In this document: positions 54,659 to 64,000 of the stretch, in pieces
How the letters are laid out: the number at the start of each line of letters is the position of its first letter
How positions within the stretch are numbered: position 1 is the stretch's first letter
NCBI GenBank assembly: GCA_940671915.1
Contig: CALNVZ010002974.1
Span: 18,479,674 to 18,543,673 of the forward strand
Direction of reading: 5' to 3'
Source of the DNA: Paracentrotus lividus
Taxonomy: Eukaryota > Echinodermata > Echinoidea > Camarodonta > Echinidae
Length of the DNA: 64,000 nt
Notes under the pieces: generated by a model
The model's database searches: none
Told to the model about the DNA's origin: nothing
The model's input: the letters and a program-made list of their open reading frames with translations, nothing else
Position numbers and translations under genes: made by a program

Positions 54659-57267
54659 CTGCATAAAAGAAGTAAACACGAACAGTGAGTTAAATCAGAG
54701 ATACAAATTTTCCATTTTTGTTATAAAGTACACTTTTGTACATGTAGGCTTATATATATATTTTAGATATAAATGTTATATAGATATAATCCTCGTGAAT
54801 ATCATTATGGGGCCCTTTTCCCCCATCATGACCTTAAATCAGGGCAATTCTAAACAATTTAATTGATAATACTTGAGGGCAAATAATTATGTTTGTTCAA
54901 TCTTCAAGGCATGGCCCTAATTAAAACATGGTTTGAAATGAGTGTCAACATTAATTTTGCTTTCAATCTGGATAAAAATTGTAAAGTAGATTTAAATAAA
55001 GTTTTGCATGTTAATATTAGTCTATGATATTACATAATACATTATTTAATAGTTCCACTATTGTCATGTAGAGATCGATGTTCCTGTTGTTATGTTCTTT
55101 ATCTGTAATAAAATTACTGCATTGTTCTTTTAAAACTCTATATGGAGGCAAAAGACGTTATTTTTTTTTTAGTCTATGATATTACATAATACATTATGTA
55201 GTATTTCCACTATTGTCATGTAGACATCGCAGTTCCTATTGCTATGTTCTTTATCTGTAATTAATTAATTAATTAATTAATTAATTACTGCATTGTTCTT
55301 TTAAAACTGTATATGGAGGCAAAAGGCGTTATTTTTTATACCAATCAAATTCGGAATAAAACTTCCCTACAGTTTGGGACAATTAACAGTGTGACACAGC
55401 TGGCTGACACAGTCATCATGAATTGTTTTAGTAGAATAAGCTATAAGGGTTGTTTTACGATTAGGGTACTCCATTTTGTCTCACTGGACCCCAAAAAAAA
55501 CTCGTTTTGTTTTCCCTCAATATTTGTGTATGTGTTCTAGACAAGTAAAATTATATTGCTTTTAAATTTGGAGGCATGAGGTCACCAAATTATTTTTCTA
55601 TAGGAGTTCAAATTTTTTATTATACGTAAAGTCAATTGCTTCATTTTTCGAAGAGGACGTTTTTGACAGACCGTGATTTGACAACATTGTAACGTGAACT
55701 GTCTGAAAATAAATGGATGTGGGTGAAGTAAACATTATAAGTTTGTGGCATATATACAAGTGTTCTTACAGGCAAAAACATTGTTCATCAAGTGATGTCT
55801 AACTATGCGTAAAACCACCGACTTCGGAGAGGACATTTTTTGACAGAAATGGCACCCCATTTTTGGTTAATGGTTACCAAAAAAATCAAATTAACTCTAG
55901 CTTCTGGGGCTTTCAGTTTTTAAACAATCGCATTTCAGTAGTCAATTCTGATTGGAAAAGCAAGCCGAATGATTGCTAATAATGAAGATGCGCAGGCTCA
56001 AAATCAGAAAAAATAAAATGAGACAGAAATTTTGCCCTAAAATGCCATATAATGGTCAATTTTTAGAAGTAAATGTGTATTTCAATAATTTGTTTTTCTC
56101 TTGTAGGTTGCTCCAACAATGCCCAATAGCTTGCCATCGTAGATTTGATATTACCATACCTCTATTTCTTTTTATGGTGCAAAGAAGGCCATTTTTCGAC
56201 GGTGTACCCTGATCGTAAAACAACCCATAACGTTAATAGGCCTACTTTTACTCAAATATAACACATCTTGCACGAGATCTATGAAAGATTTTATTACGAA
56301 TATACACATGTAAAACTTAATGTGGCGGGAAGGTCAGAGTAGGTTCTCATTTACATACCTGTTAAAATTCCTGAAAGAAGATATGAAATTCCACTGAACA
56401 TAAAAGAGTACGCCATGATCGTGGGAAAATTCTTCTTTTGCACCTCGAGAGAAAAAACACCGTAGAAACTGGAGTAAGCATTGTAGAAGCCAAAGCCAGC
56501 AACAGAGGAGCATATTGTTAAACTGATCAGAGATGAGGAGAAATCATAGGACAGGAGTGCGATGGATGCTATTCCCATGTTCAATGCTAACATGTGGGTT
56601 GACAGTAGCGGATACTTGTAGAGGACTGCTATGAGTACAATTCTTCCAATGATTCCACCAACAGAACCCGAGGTCACAAGGTACACGGCAGTTTCTCTGG
56701 ACAACCCCACAGATATTCCATATGAGAATGAAAATATTGTCCAACCGACGTAACAGAAGTCGAAGACAAGTTGACAGGGAAGCAACATGAACGTGAAAAC
56801 GAGTTCCTGTTTGATAAAACAGCAGGTATCAATAAGAATATTGCGAATGGTTTTCCACGTTGATAGCACAATGTTCGTGTTTGAATCCTTAAGGTGTGGA
56901 CAACTCTTTCGAGTTGTATCTGCATTGTGAGAGTCTCCAAAGCCGCTTCCCGCTTGTAGTACCTCGTGTTTTTGTTCATGATCTTTCTTTAAAATATCAC
57001 AGTCTTCTGTTGTTTTGGGTTGACTTTGGAGGCGTGGTGGACGCATAGTGGCACCGATAGGTACCCCATGAAACATGATAGCACTTAGAAACAATATGGC
57101 GCCTCTCATTCCATAGGCATTAAGACATATCACCGTAAGGTAAGGCAATAAGAAACTTCCTATTTGACTGCCTAGTTGTGTGACTGTCACAGCTAATCCA
57201 AACTGTCCTCCGAAGTGTTGGTGAAGAGTTTCGCTTGATGCTTGCCTTAACGAAGATGCGAAAAAAC
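54492..57267 (-). CDS. Monocarboxylate-transporter-like (SLC16) protein, C-terminal part
   Basis: Two exons, 57267-56359 and 54658-54492, joined in phase 1 (ILTG then FMYDLFGSY), TGA stop at 54494-54492. Exon one contains VTQLGSQIGSFLLPYLTVIC, GMRGAILFLSAIMFHGVPIG and ATMRPP. This is the MCT pattern: a Gly-rich TM5, the 'YGxRGA' loop, then a residue close to the L/MRP motif before the large cytoplasmic loop. TM7-TM11 follow; exon two adds TM12 (RIIFRILGILLAIVSMALLI) and a basic tail. It is a major-facilitator membrane protein, probably carrying small monocarboxylates or similar; the substrate cannot be read from this half. TM1-TM4 exons lie upstream (higher coordinates) and are not confidently found. 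The intron holds a tandem duplication and the 780-bp TIR element. Confidence 0.88.
55018..55335. repeat. Tandem duplication of about 155 bp with (TTAA)n
   Basis: AGTCTATGATATTACATAAT and TGTTCTTTATCTGTAAT, ACTGCATTGTTCTTTTAAAA, TATGGAGGCAAAAG appear twice in order. The second copy has gained TTAATTAATTAATTAATT (about 55258-55288). It lies in the transporter intron. Confidence 0.85.
55447..56226. mobile_element. TIR transposon copy 2, uninterrupted, 780 bp
   Basis: Ends GGGTTGTTTTACGATTAGGG and CCCTGATCGTAAAACAACCC, with ATAA outside both. It matches the 784 bp of host sequence around the foldback element in receptor 1 intron 1, in opposite orientation, and has the unoccupied site GTTCTAGAC at 55534-55542. 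The frame at 55973-56212 is not considered real. Confidence 0.9.
56359..57267 (-). CDS. SLC16-like exon, TM5-TM11
   Basis: 909 nt, no stop. Acceptor TTCTCTCCTAG, donor GTATGTAAATG. The exon starts 78 nt before the first internal methionine, with FFASSLRQASSETLHQHFGG, so the frame is extended upstream of that methionine. The hydrophilic middle loop has DILKKDHEQKHEV. Confidence 0.9.
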
Positions 57268-58630
57268 CTAGGAGAGAAAAAAAACAAACAACTAAATAAA
57301 TAAATAAAAAATAATTGAATTATGTTCAATAGTCGTAGAACCTCGATCAAATGGGAAACGATTATATTATATTGGATGGCTCAGAGTGGGATACCAGAAA
57401 TATTGGCCCTAGAGTGGAATAATATGGTATCCCATGAAGTAAAATCGTTCAATATGATTATTATCATACATATCATTATTCATAATACGGCATATCATAT
57501 CTATATAAGGCATTTTAGCCGTGCAATATTATAGGCGTACCATATTGCACGGTCTAATGTACGTACTGTTTTTAACTGTTTATGCATTCAGAATAATGAT
57601 CAAGGATAATAATAATTATATTGGTTGGCTTTACTTTACGGGATACAAAAATATTCCACTCGTTAGTGTCAATATTGCACACATCTTCGATTCGTGCAAT
57701 ATTGGCACTAACTCGTAAAAACCTTTTGTATCTCATCCAATATGATTGTAAAGCTTAAACACCCTATACAGGATGTCTCAGATAAAGCGGAACCCAAAAT
57801 GCTGGATGTTTTTTCCCTCTGAAGCAAGCAAATAACAAATATTAGAAACATTATTTTAACCATTGATAGGGGACCAATACCCAAGGAAATAATCACTTTT
57901 ATATGAAAGAGCACAATATGAGAGGAGAAACTTTTAAAAAGTTTAAAATAAATCGGTTATGAAAAAAGAGAGTTATGGAGGTTTAAAAAGTCTCGTTGTA
58001 CCTTCTATGGGGATCCTCAAATTGGCAACATCGACTTCAAATCAAAAACTTAATCGAGCGATCGCCAATGAGCGATTTAGGTAAGATTTTTTTTTGAAAT
58101 CTTTAACATTGAACGCTCCTTCCAAAATAAGTAATGAGCATAACTTTTTTTTCATTGTTTTTCTTTTTGATTGTTTATAATAAATTTTATCAATCCTATG
58201 AAATAACTCTAAATCTTATCGTGCCGAACGTGCTATTTGGTTTGTATATAACTATTGTTACCATGACAATAAAGTAACCATATACAATTTCTGACTTTTC
58301 CTTCTTATTCTAGTCATATCTGACTTTCTATTGAGTTTGCATTCTTCACCCAGCCACTTGGCGCTGGTGGATATTACCTTACCGTCGTCTGAAGATTGTC
58401 TGTTAGTCATGCGTGCAAAGATCCAAATGAAAAGGGTACCAACAAAATGTTGGGCGGATAAGTTAACCAAGACATATCATAAAACCCATGATTAAGTGTT
58501 CATGCTTCAAACAAGACAACCTAGAAATGATGAGGCATTTTTTATTTTATTTTTTATTTCTTTTATTGTTTTACTCATTCTGTATAGTAGCGTGTGGCAG
58601 CGTAGTCGAAGAGCAAGTCTACGCAACTGT
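57268..58630. other. No exon confidently recognised; short hairpins
   Basis: A hairpin at about 57658-57718 pairs ACTCGTTAGTGTCAATATTG with CAATATTGGCACTAACTCGT. Missing 5' exons of the SLC16-like gene could lie here or further right, but no frame with matching phase was found. Confidence 0.45.
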
Positions 58631-58633
58631 ACG

Positions 58634-59060
58634 CTAAGCCCCCACCCTTAATGCTGGCGTAATTACATTGCCCCGAAGTTGAGCAAAGACGGACACACTG
58701 CACAATGGTGAAATGTTAGGGTTCACGCGTAGTTAGCCCCGAACTTGATCATGATTTCTATGATCGCGTGTCCATCATTGCTGTCACAATTCGCCGTAGC
58801 CTACGGGGCACGTGCATGCAACGTAGGCTGCGCGTTGCATGCACAATGCATGCACAGGTCCTGGGTCAGCTTCTGCGATTCCTGCGTTTCTGCAGAAAGG
58901 GTATTGTAAAAACTTCCTGCACGTCGTACATGCAACGTGCCTGCATGGTACGTGCCCTGCACGATTTTTTTAAACGAAATCCGTCGTAGGGAGTTGCACG
59001 TCGAAGGTACGGCGAGGGGTGACAGCAGCATAAACTTCGGGACAGTGTGACGCGGGCTTA
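58634..59060. mobile_element. Degenerate GC-rich inverted-repeat element
   Basis: Left TAAGCCCCCACCC with CCCCGAAGTTGAG; right ACTTCGGGACAGTGTGACGC then GGGCTTA. Inner pairs include TGCTGTCACAATTCGCCGTA / its loose complement near 59010. A CGTTGCATGCAC palindrome lies at about 58811-58843. The GTCACACTG-type end resembles 44006-44250 and 52260-53280. Confidence 0.5.
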
Positions 59061-59274
59061 AACGTGACAAAGCGTTAATCAAAGGGTTTTAGTGTATAGT
59101 TGGATAGGCCTACATTTTTTCCTCTCTGTAACTGGCTGACTCATTATTCTCATCGGTTCAAATTTAATCTCTTCAACAGTCAGCGTAATGACCGATACTT
59201 ATGTTTAAAGGTTTGCATTTTAACTGGCCAATCTATTTTTGATATCGGCCCAATTTGTCTAATAGACAAGCATT

Positions 59275-62200
59275 ATGAAGAAAGTATTAGCTGCTGTATA
59301 TCTTGCAAGTGCGATCATCATAACGGCTGAATGTAAGTAGAATTTGGTGATTTATAATCCTAGAATTCTTTTCTATTTATTTCGGAAATTCATCGATGGA
59401 ATTAGATTCATTTCTGTGTTTTAACAAGATGCAAAGTAAATACATTTGCATATAAGAAATATATCATATAGACGTTCATTTAGAATAATACACAATATTA
59501 CAAAGTATCCATAAAGAAATATATTGTAACGGAACCAATTTCGTTTCGTTACTGTAATAATTCTTTTCATGTACGCTATTGCTCGTTACATAAAGGTTGG
59601 AATAATTCATTTTTTCTTCCATTAACATCATTTAGCTGCGAGTTTAATTCCTTGAATTTTTTTGGGGGGACCCTGGCTATATCTAAGATGTTCCGTAACA
59701 CTTTTGTTTGGTTAAATTTTGTCATCCCCGCAATGCCCCTTTTAAAATTTTGTCTCATTTTGGGACCTCTTTTTGTCTACCCGGCCGACCAAGGCCCTCC
59801 AGTCCTACAGGAAACTAGAAAACGTGTTTTGGGTGTAAGGTTGTTTTGTTTATTTAAGTTAAATTTAGTCATAAGGTCACATTCTTTGTTATCTTGTCTG
59901 GGTGCGGGGTCGAAGTAAAAAAAGTGTGATTGGTAAAAAACTGGAATATTTGATTCTATCTTTATGTTAAAAACAAACTTTAAACCAATGATCATTATCA
60001 TCTCCCTCAAATGTTGTTTCAGCTTTTTTGACAAGGTTAACTTTAGTTCATTTTTCAACTTGGCTGAGTTTTCTACAGACATTTTTGGGAAGAAAGAAAT
60101 TTTAATTGTTTAGATGTGAAATAAAAAGTCAATTTAGGATCCACGTAAAATAAACTTCGGCTCTTCCCGTAGAAAAAAAAAGGACTAATGGTGGTATCAT
60201 TTCCTCGGAGACGGATTTGAGACGGTTTTGGAAATTGTCTCCGCGACAATTTTCAAAACCATCTGAAAGTAGTATCAAATCCGTCTCAAAAGCATGTAAC
60301 CATAAACTTAGATTTAGCTTAAAGAACAATCACAATCCTACACTCCAGATATGTTTCTGGGTGGAACACTGAGAGGCTTTTTTTGCGGGGTAAACAAACA
60401 GGGGCCCCAAAATGAGAAAAAATGCAAAAATGGGCACGGAAAATGGGCATTGTGACGGTTGACAAACTTTAACAAAAGAAAAAAATTGCAGGAAGATAGC
60501 CAGGGTTCCGAGCAAAATGATGTAACCGGAGAAAACAACATATCCTCCCTTTATAAGCAACAGTGTAGTTGGTGCTATACCAGTAAAATACACGACATTA
60601 TTAGAATCGTAATTCATAATTTATTATGATGATTATATGTGTTTCGTTATAATGATGTTTTACAAACGTTGTAGGCCCTAACTGTTACTTTCTGTACATA
60701 AATGAAGTAGAATATGTTTGTAAATTCTTTTCGACTTAGAGGTCTGAAAAAAGACAGAACCCACAGGGTTCATTGCACTATATGTAGTAGTACTAATATT
60801 CGGACCACTAAAACAGGGGTGTGAACGAAATGGATTATAAGATCATTCGCATCGTTATTACATGGAACGCTGTGGGGCAGATTGCTAGTCAGGCAGCCAG
60901 CTCCATTCTGGTTAGCTGAACGAGGTACCAGTAGTAAAGTATTGGAATATATGGGGAGGAATCCCACATTTACTAAACCCAACGTCTGGCAGTGCATCTC
61001 TGCTGCATAAGGTCCCTACAGCCGGGGGCGTCCAAAATGAGTGCCCATTTTACAAAAAATTCTATTTTGAATAAAAATAGCAAAAGTCATTTTTTAAACA
61101 CACTAAATTTGATGTCAAAATAAAGAGTATTAAATCGTCTTAACGCTTGTGCTATTTTGAAATTATACTGAAATCGAAAACAGTGAGAGTTTTAATGAAG
61201 AAAAGTTTTTTTCTCACTTTTTAACGAAAATATTTTTTTCCCTTTTTTCAATAATTTTTAATAAATAGTTTTATAAAACATTGATGTTTGTAACTTTTTT
61301 AAAAACTGCCTACGTGCATGTGAATGATGTTGTAAAAAGAAGGGAGTTATATCTTATTCCGATAAAGAATTATGATTAGATAAAGTCAGGAACGCAATAT
61401 AGACAAAATTCAACAATTTGCCCCGTGACTGAGAATAACACAATACCCGCACGTGTATTATGAAAAGCTGATTGTATGTGATGGCTGTGAGTAGGCCAAC
61501 TAAGTGCCAAAAATGCGGAACATTACGTACAAGTTTTTCGATACTTGTTTTGTCTGCTAAAAGCTATCGCATGTTATCGGCCTTTCCTAATACACGTACG
61601 GGAATGGGATTCTTCTTCGATACGGGTCAAATTGTTGATTTTTGTCTATATTGCGTTCCTGACTTTAGCTCATCATAATTATTCTTTATCGGAAAGATAT
61701 AACTCCCTTCTTTTTACAGCATCATTTACATGCATGTAGAAAGTTTTTAGAAAAGTTACAAACATTAATGTTTCATTCAACTATTTATTAAAAAATTATT
61801 GAAAAAAGGAACAAAAAATATTTTCGTAAAAAAATGAGAAAAAAACATTTCTTCATCAAAACTCTCACTGTTTTCGATTTCAGTCTGATTTCAAAATGAC
61901 ACAAGCGTTAAGACAATTTAATACTTCAAAGTTAGTGTGTTTAGAAAATGAATTCTGCTATTTTTATTCAAAATAGAATTTTTATTCAAAATAGAATTTT
62001 TATTCAAAATAGATTTTTTTTGTAAAATGGGCACTCATTTTGGACGCCCCCGGCTGTAGGGACCTTATGCAGCAGAGATGCAATGCCAGACGTTGGGTTT
62101 AGTAAATGTGGGATTCCTCCCCATATATTCCAATACTTTACTACTGGTACCTCGTTCAGCTAACCAGAATTGAGCTGGCTGCCTGACTATTCCCGTTTTT

Positions 62201-63057
62201 GGCCTTAGACATAGAACGCTGCGCGTCGTGGCTTCCAAAAATTACTAAAATTATCTCATGCGCTCATTTGACCCAATGCATTCAGAGCAGCCCGTTATTT
62301 GTTGCCAAAAGGTTTAAACCCGCTTTGACTTATAAACGTTTAGTCTCATCCAACATGGTCTAATTCCATTCCGGCTACAACCAGTTCGTGTAATTACCTT
62401 TTGGTCTAACTGCAACTTCACCTATTTACCATTTTATTTCATGTAAGGTCAATTCGTCTAATATCCACTTGGTCTACCACCACTTCGTCACTCCCAGTAA
62501 CAAACTGGTAATAGACCAAATATTTATTTGGGAATAAGACCAAAATGCAATAAGGCAATTTGGCTATTAGACGAATCAAGTGGGATTTATACCAAGTGAG
62601 AATTAGACCAAGTATGTATTAAACCAAGGAAAACTTAGACCAAATTGTTAGTAGACCGTGTTTAGCCTGTGTGGTATTAGGCAAACAGAGAATTGGACCA
62701 GCTGTTGTTAGACCAAGTGGATATAAACCATTACAAAGGCTTTTCAAATATGTCAAACTGAAAGATGCAAAGATCAGAGGCTGTAAAAAGCCATTATAAT
62801 TGATTTTTTGAAATCCTACGAATTGTAACGAAGCTTAACATTCCTATTTATGTTTAACTTGGCTAGATTGTTTGAGTCAATCCCGTGCATCTGGATGGTT
62901 TAAAGAAACTCCATGGAGTCACAAGTGTCATTATCCACGTGACCGACACAAATGTGAGATCCCAAAGACAGCAGAGGTGATCACTTCTGCACCAGCATTA
63001 ATTTCAAGTGGTGAAGATGTTGGTAATGAAGGTTCGTATGCCCAATCTCTACTATAA
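59275..63057 (+). CDS. Putative small secreted peptide, two exons, 82 residues
   Basis: Exon 1 (59275-59332) reads MKKVLAAVYLASAIIITAE, a good signal peptide, and ends one base into a codon at donor GTAAGT. Exon 2 (62867-63057) has acceptor TTGGCTAG and continues in phase: YCLSQSRASGWFKETPWSHK, CHYPRDRHKCEIPKTAEV and so on, to TAA. The total is 249 nt, divisible by three. The mature part has three cysteines and a basic patch (YPRDRHK). I do not recognise a family. Splicing out of exon 2 at GTTGGTAATG (63023) is an alternative. The 3.5-kb intron holds the 1.3-kb palindrome and a motif array. The join is inferred from phase and splice signals only. Confidence 0.4.
59660..60420. repeat. Inverted copies of a short dispersed repeat
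   Basis: GTCTCATTTTGGGACCTCTT then TTTGTCTACCCGGC (plus, about 59753-59785) matches CTCATTTTGGGGCCCCTGTT then TGTTTACCCCGC read on the minus strand at about 60385-60420. ACCCTGGCTAT precedes both. Confidence 0.5.
60470..60617 (-). CDS. Possible transporter TM exon, doubtful
   Basis: The minus-strand frame IAPTTLLLIKGGYVVFSGYI then ILLGTLAIFLQFF resembles TM2-TM3 of MCT proteins in hydrophobic pattern and would be in the right order for the gene at 57267-54492. No good donor in phase was found. The flank (60380-60420) is a repeat also seen at 59720-59790, so chance or a transposon origin is possible. Confidence 0.22.
60886..62189. repeat. 1.3-kb imperfect palindrome
   Basis: TAGTCAGGCAGCCAGCTCCA, GGTACCAGTAGTAAAGTATT, CTGCATAAGGTCCCTACAGC and CGGGGGCGTCCAAAATGAGT on the left recur inverted on the right. 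The arms are about 580-600 bp with roughly 8% differences. A unit of about 19 bp (ATTCTATTTTGAATAAAA) occurs once on the left and three times on the right. The centre is about 61470-61580. No protein. Confidence 0.88.
62340..62730. repeat. Array of ATTAGACCAAGTGG-type motifs in both orientations
   Basis: GGTCTAATTCC, TCGTCTAATATCCACTTGGT and CTACCACCACTTCGTC at the left; AATAGACCAAATAT, TTAGACGAATCAAGTGGGAT, ATTAGACCAAGTATG, TAGACCAAATTG and TTAGACCAAGTGGATATAAA at the right. The outer copies are inverted relative to each other. Confidence 0.75.
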
Positions 63058-63141
63058 AAATGCAAACTGATAAAAAAAATCTAACAAATTCAGTGTACTC
63101 TACAAGAATTTTTATGCTCTACACGCCTAGCTTTTAAGGCT

Positions 63142-63258
63142 ACAGCCCGATAGTCCGCGGGTCCGATAGTCCGCGGGTCCGTTAGTGCGCGGGTCCGATA
63201 GTTCGCGGGTCCGATAGTCCGCGGGTCCGTTAGTCCGCGGGTCCGATAGTCCGCGGGG
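63142..63258. repeat. Tandem array of GATAGTCCGCGGGTCC, about 16 bp
   Basis: About seven units alternating GATAGTCCGCGGGTCC and GTTAGTCCGCGGGTCC, each with the SacII-like CCGCGG palindrome, GC-rich in an AT-rich region. Confidence 0.9.
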
Positions 63259-63261
63259 GGG

Positions 63262-63520
63262 GATGTTTGTTACTCTGAAGGTTCGTAATTCCGAAGAAAT
63301 AGAATGAGGTTCGTTATTACGAAAATAGAAAAAGGTTCGTTATTCCGGAAAAAGAAAAGGTTTGTTATTCCGAAAATAGAATGAGGTTCGTTATTCCGAA
63401 AATAGAAAAAAGTTCGTTAGTCCGAAACTGAAATAAGGTTCGTTAGTCCGAAACTGAAATAAGGTTCGTTAGTCCGAAAATGAAATAAGGTTCGTTTTTT
63501 CCGAAAATGAAATAAACTTA
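63262..63520. repeat. Tandem array of GGTTCGTTATTCCGAAAATAG, 25-30 bp
   Basis: About nine units with variants TTAGTCCGAAACTGAAATAA and TTATTCCGAAAATAGAA. It directly follows the CCGCGG array, and the two share the word TTAGTCCG, suggesting one grew out of the other. Confidence 0.88.
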
Positions 63521-63587
63521 TTTTAGTAAAAACAAACCATACAGAGGCTTTACAAAGTTCGTTGAACTCGCCCAATATTGTGGCCTC

Positions 63588-63617
63588 GCTGCCCAATATT
63601 AATAATATTGGGCAGCA
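63588..63617. repeat. Perfect short palindrome
   Basis: GCTGCCCAATATT, AAT, then AATATTGGGCAGC: 13-bp arms with a 3-nt loop. Confidence 0.85.
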
Positions 63618-63659
63618 AGAGGGGGAATCCTCAAAGTTGAAAGTGAGATAACCAGGAGA

Positions 63660-64000
63660 TTAATATTTGTGTTTTGTTTATTGAAGGAGAAAAATAATTT
63701 CTATAAGGGGTCGGAGCGCTTTTTTTTTGTGAGGGGGGGGGCATTTTTTTTTTATGGGCGTCAATTCTTTTTTATTTTTTCCAGTAATCAAAACATAATT
63801 GAGGGGCTTTTTTTTTTTTGGGGGGTCGGATTTTTTTGTGGGCCTCATTTTCTTTTCTTTTTTTTATTTTTTTTTTGCGGGGGGGGGGGGGATTTATTAT
63901 TTTTGGTGTGGCCGCCAATTTTTTTTTCTTTCTTCCAGAATCGCAAAAAAAAATTGATAATTCAAAAATAAAGAAATTGGGGCAAAAGAAAAAAAGAAAA
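63660..64000. other. T/G homopolymer-rich end, probably low-quality sequence
   Basis: Repeated GGGGGGGG and TTTTTTTTT blocks with few other words. The 100-codon frame at 63669-63971 (Phe/Gly runs) is an artefact of this composition. Confidence 0.7.

Noticed and set aside
61472-61739. Two 64-68-codon frames in the centre of the palindrome
   Set aside because: They overlap in different frames, run into the palindrome arm, and the matching left arm is not open.
62872-62960. Alternative reading of the same exon as NPVHLDGLKKLHGVTSVIIH
   Set aside because: It looks protein-like but stops soon after, whereas the frame in phase with the signal-peptide exon reads on to a natural stop.
63669-63971. 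100-codon Phe/Gly-rich frame
   Set aside because: Product of T and G homopolymer blocks in probably poor sequence.

Overview
The window looks like nuclear DNA of a marine invertebrate, most likely a deuterostome and quite possibly an echinoderm. The evidence is AT-rich sequence, genes split by GT-AG introns, very dense short DNA transposons, AGGTCA-type dispersed repeats and many microsatellites. The species cannot be named from this sequence alone. No bacterial features are present: no operons, CRISPR array or rRNA.

Five gene models can be supported. (1) A NUP42/NUPL2-like nuclear-pore gene lies on the minus strand (six exons, 7045 to 1604, running off the left edge). It begins with a CCCH zinc finger and carries several frame breaks. 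(2) A minus-strand gene at 23098-20875 encodes two C2HC zinc fingers, a coding minisatellite of about 34 residues, Ser/Pro-rich repeats and a C-terminal membrane anchor; it too has small frameshifts. (3) and (4) Two tandem plus-strand paralogues at 30477-38487 and 44983-50046 are seven-transmembrane family 2 (Methuselah-like) receptors. Each has the same three-exon plan: signal peptide exon, a large exon with a somatomedin-B-like module through TM5, and a last exon with TM6-TM7. The first is intact. The second has a block of about 740 bp full of indels inside an otherwise clean exon. (5) The C-terminal half of a monocarboxylate-transporter-like (SLC16) gene is on the minus strand (57267-54492). 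A sixth, weaker model is a two-exon small secreted peptide at 59275-63057.

The rest is mostly mobile and repetitive DNA. 1-782: 372-bp tandem repeat. 3875-5013 and 5748-6742: elements inside NUP42 introns. 8849-15575: two short inverted-repeat elements and a 4.3-kb foldback structure whose arms are arrays of AGGTCA direct repeats. 17159-18140 and 42224-43185: two copies of one TA-flanked element. 30974-34863: a three-level transposon nest in intron 1 of receptor 1, whose empty site survives in a second copy at 55447-56226. 50386-53280: a long hairpin and two inverted-repeat elements. 60886-62189: a 1.3-kb imperfect palindrome. 62340-63520: short-unit tandem arrays. The last 300 bases and several homopolymer blocks look like low-quality consensus.

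The genes form no single pathway. The real local organisation is the tandem receptor duplication, with different transposons having entered intron 1 of each copy. The most interesting signals are the nested foldback element with a readable target-site duplication, and three element families that share TA flanks and internally iterated terminal motifs.
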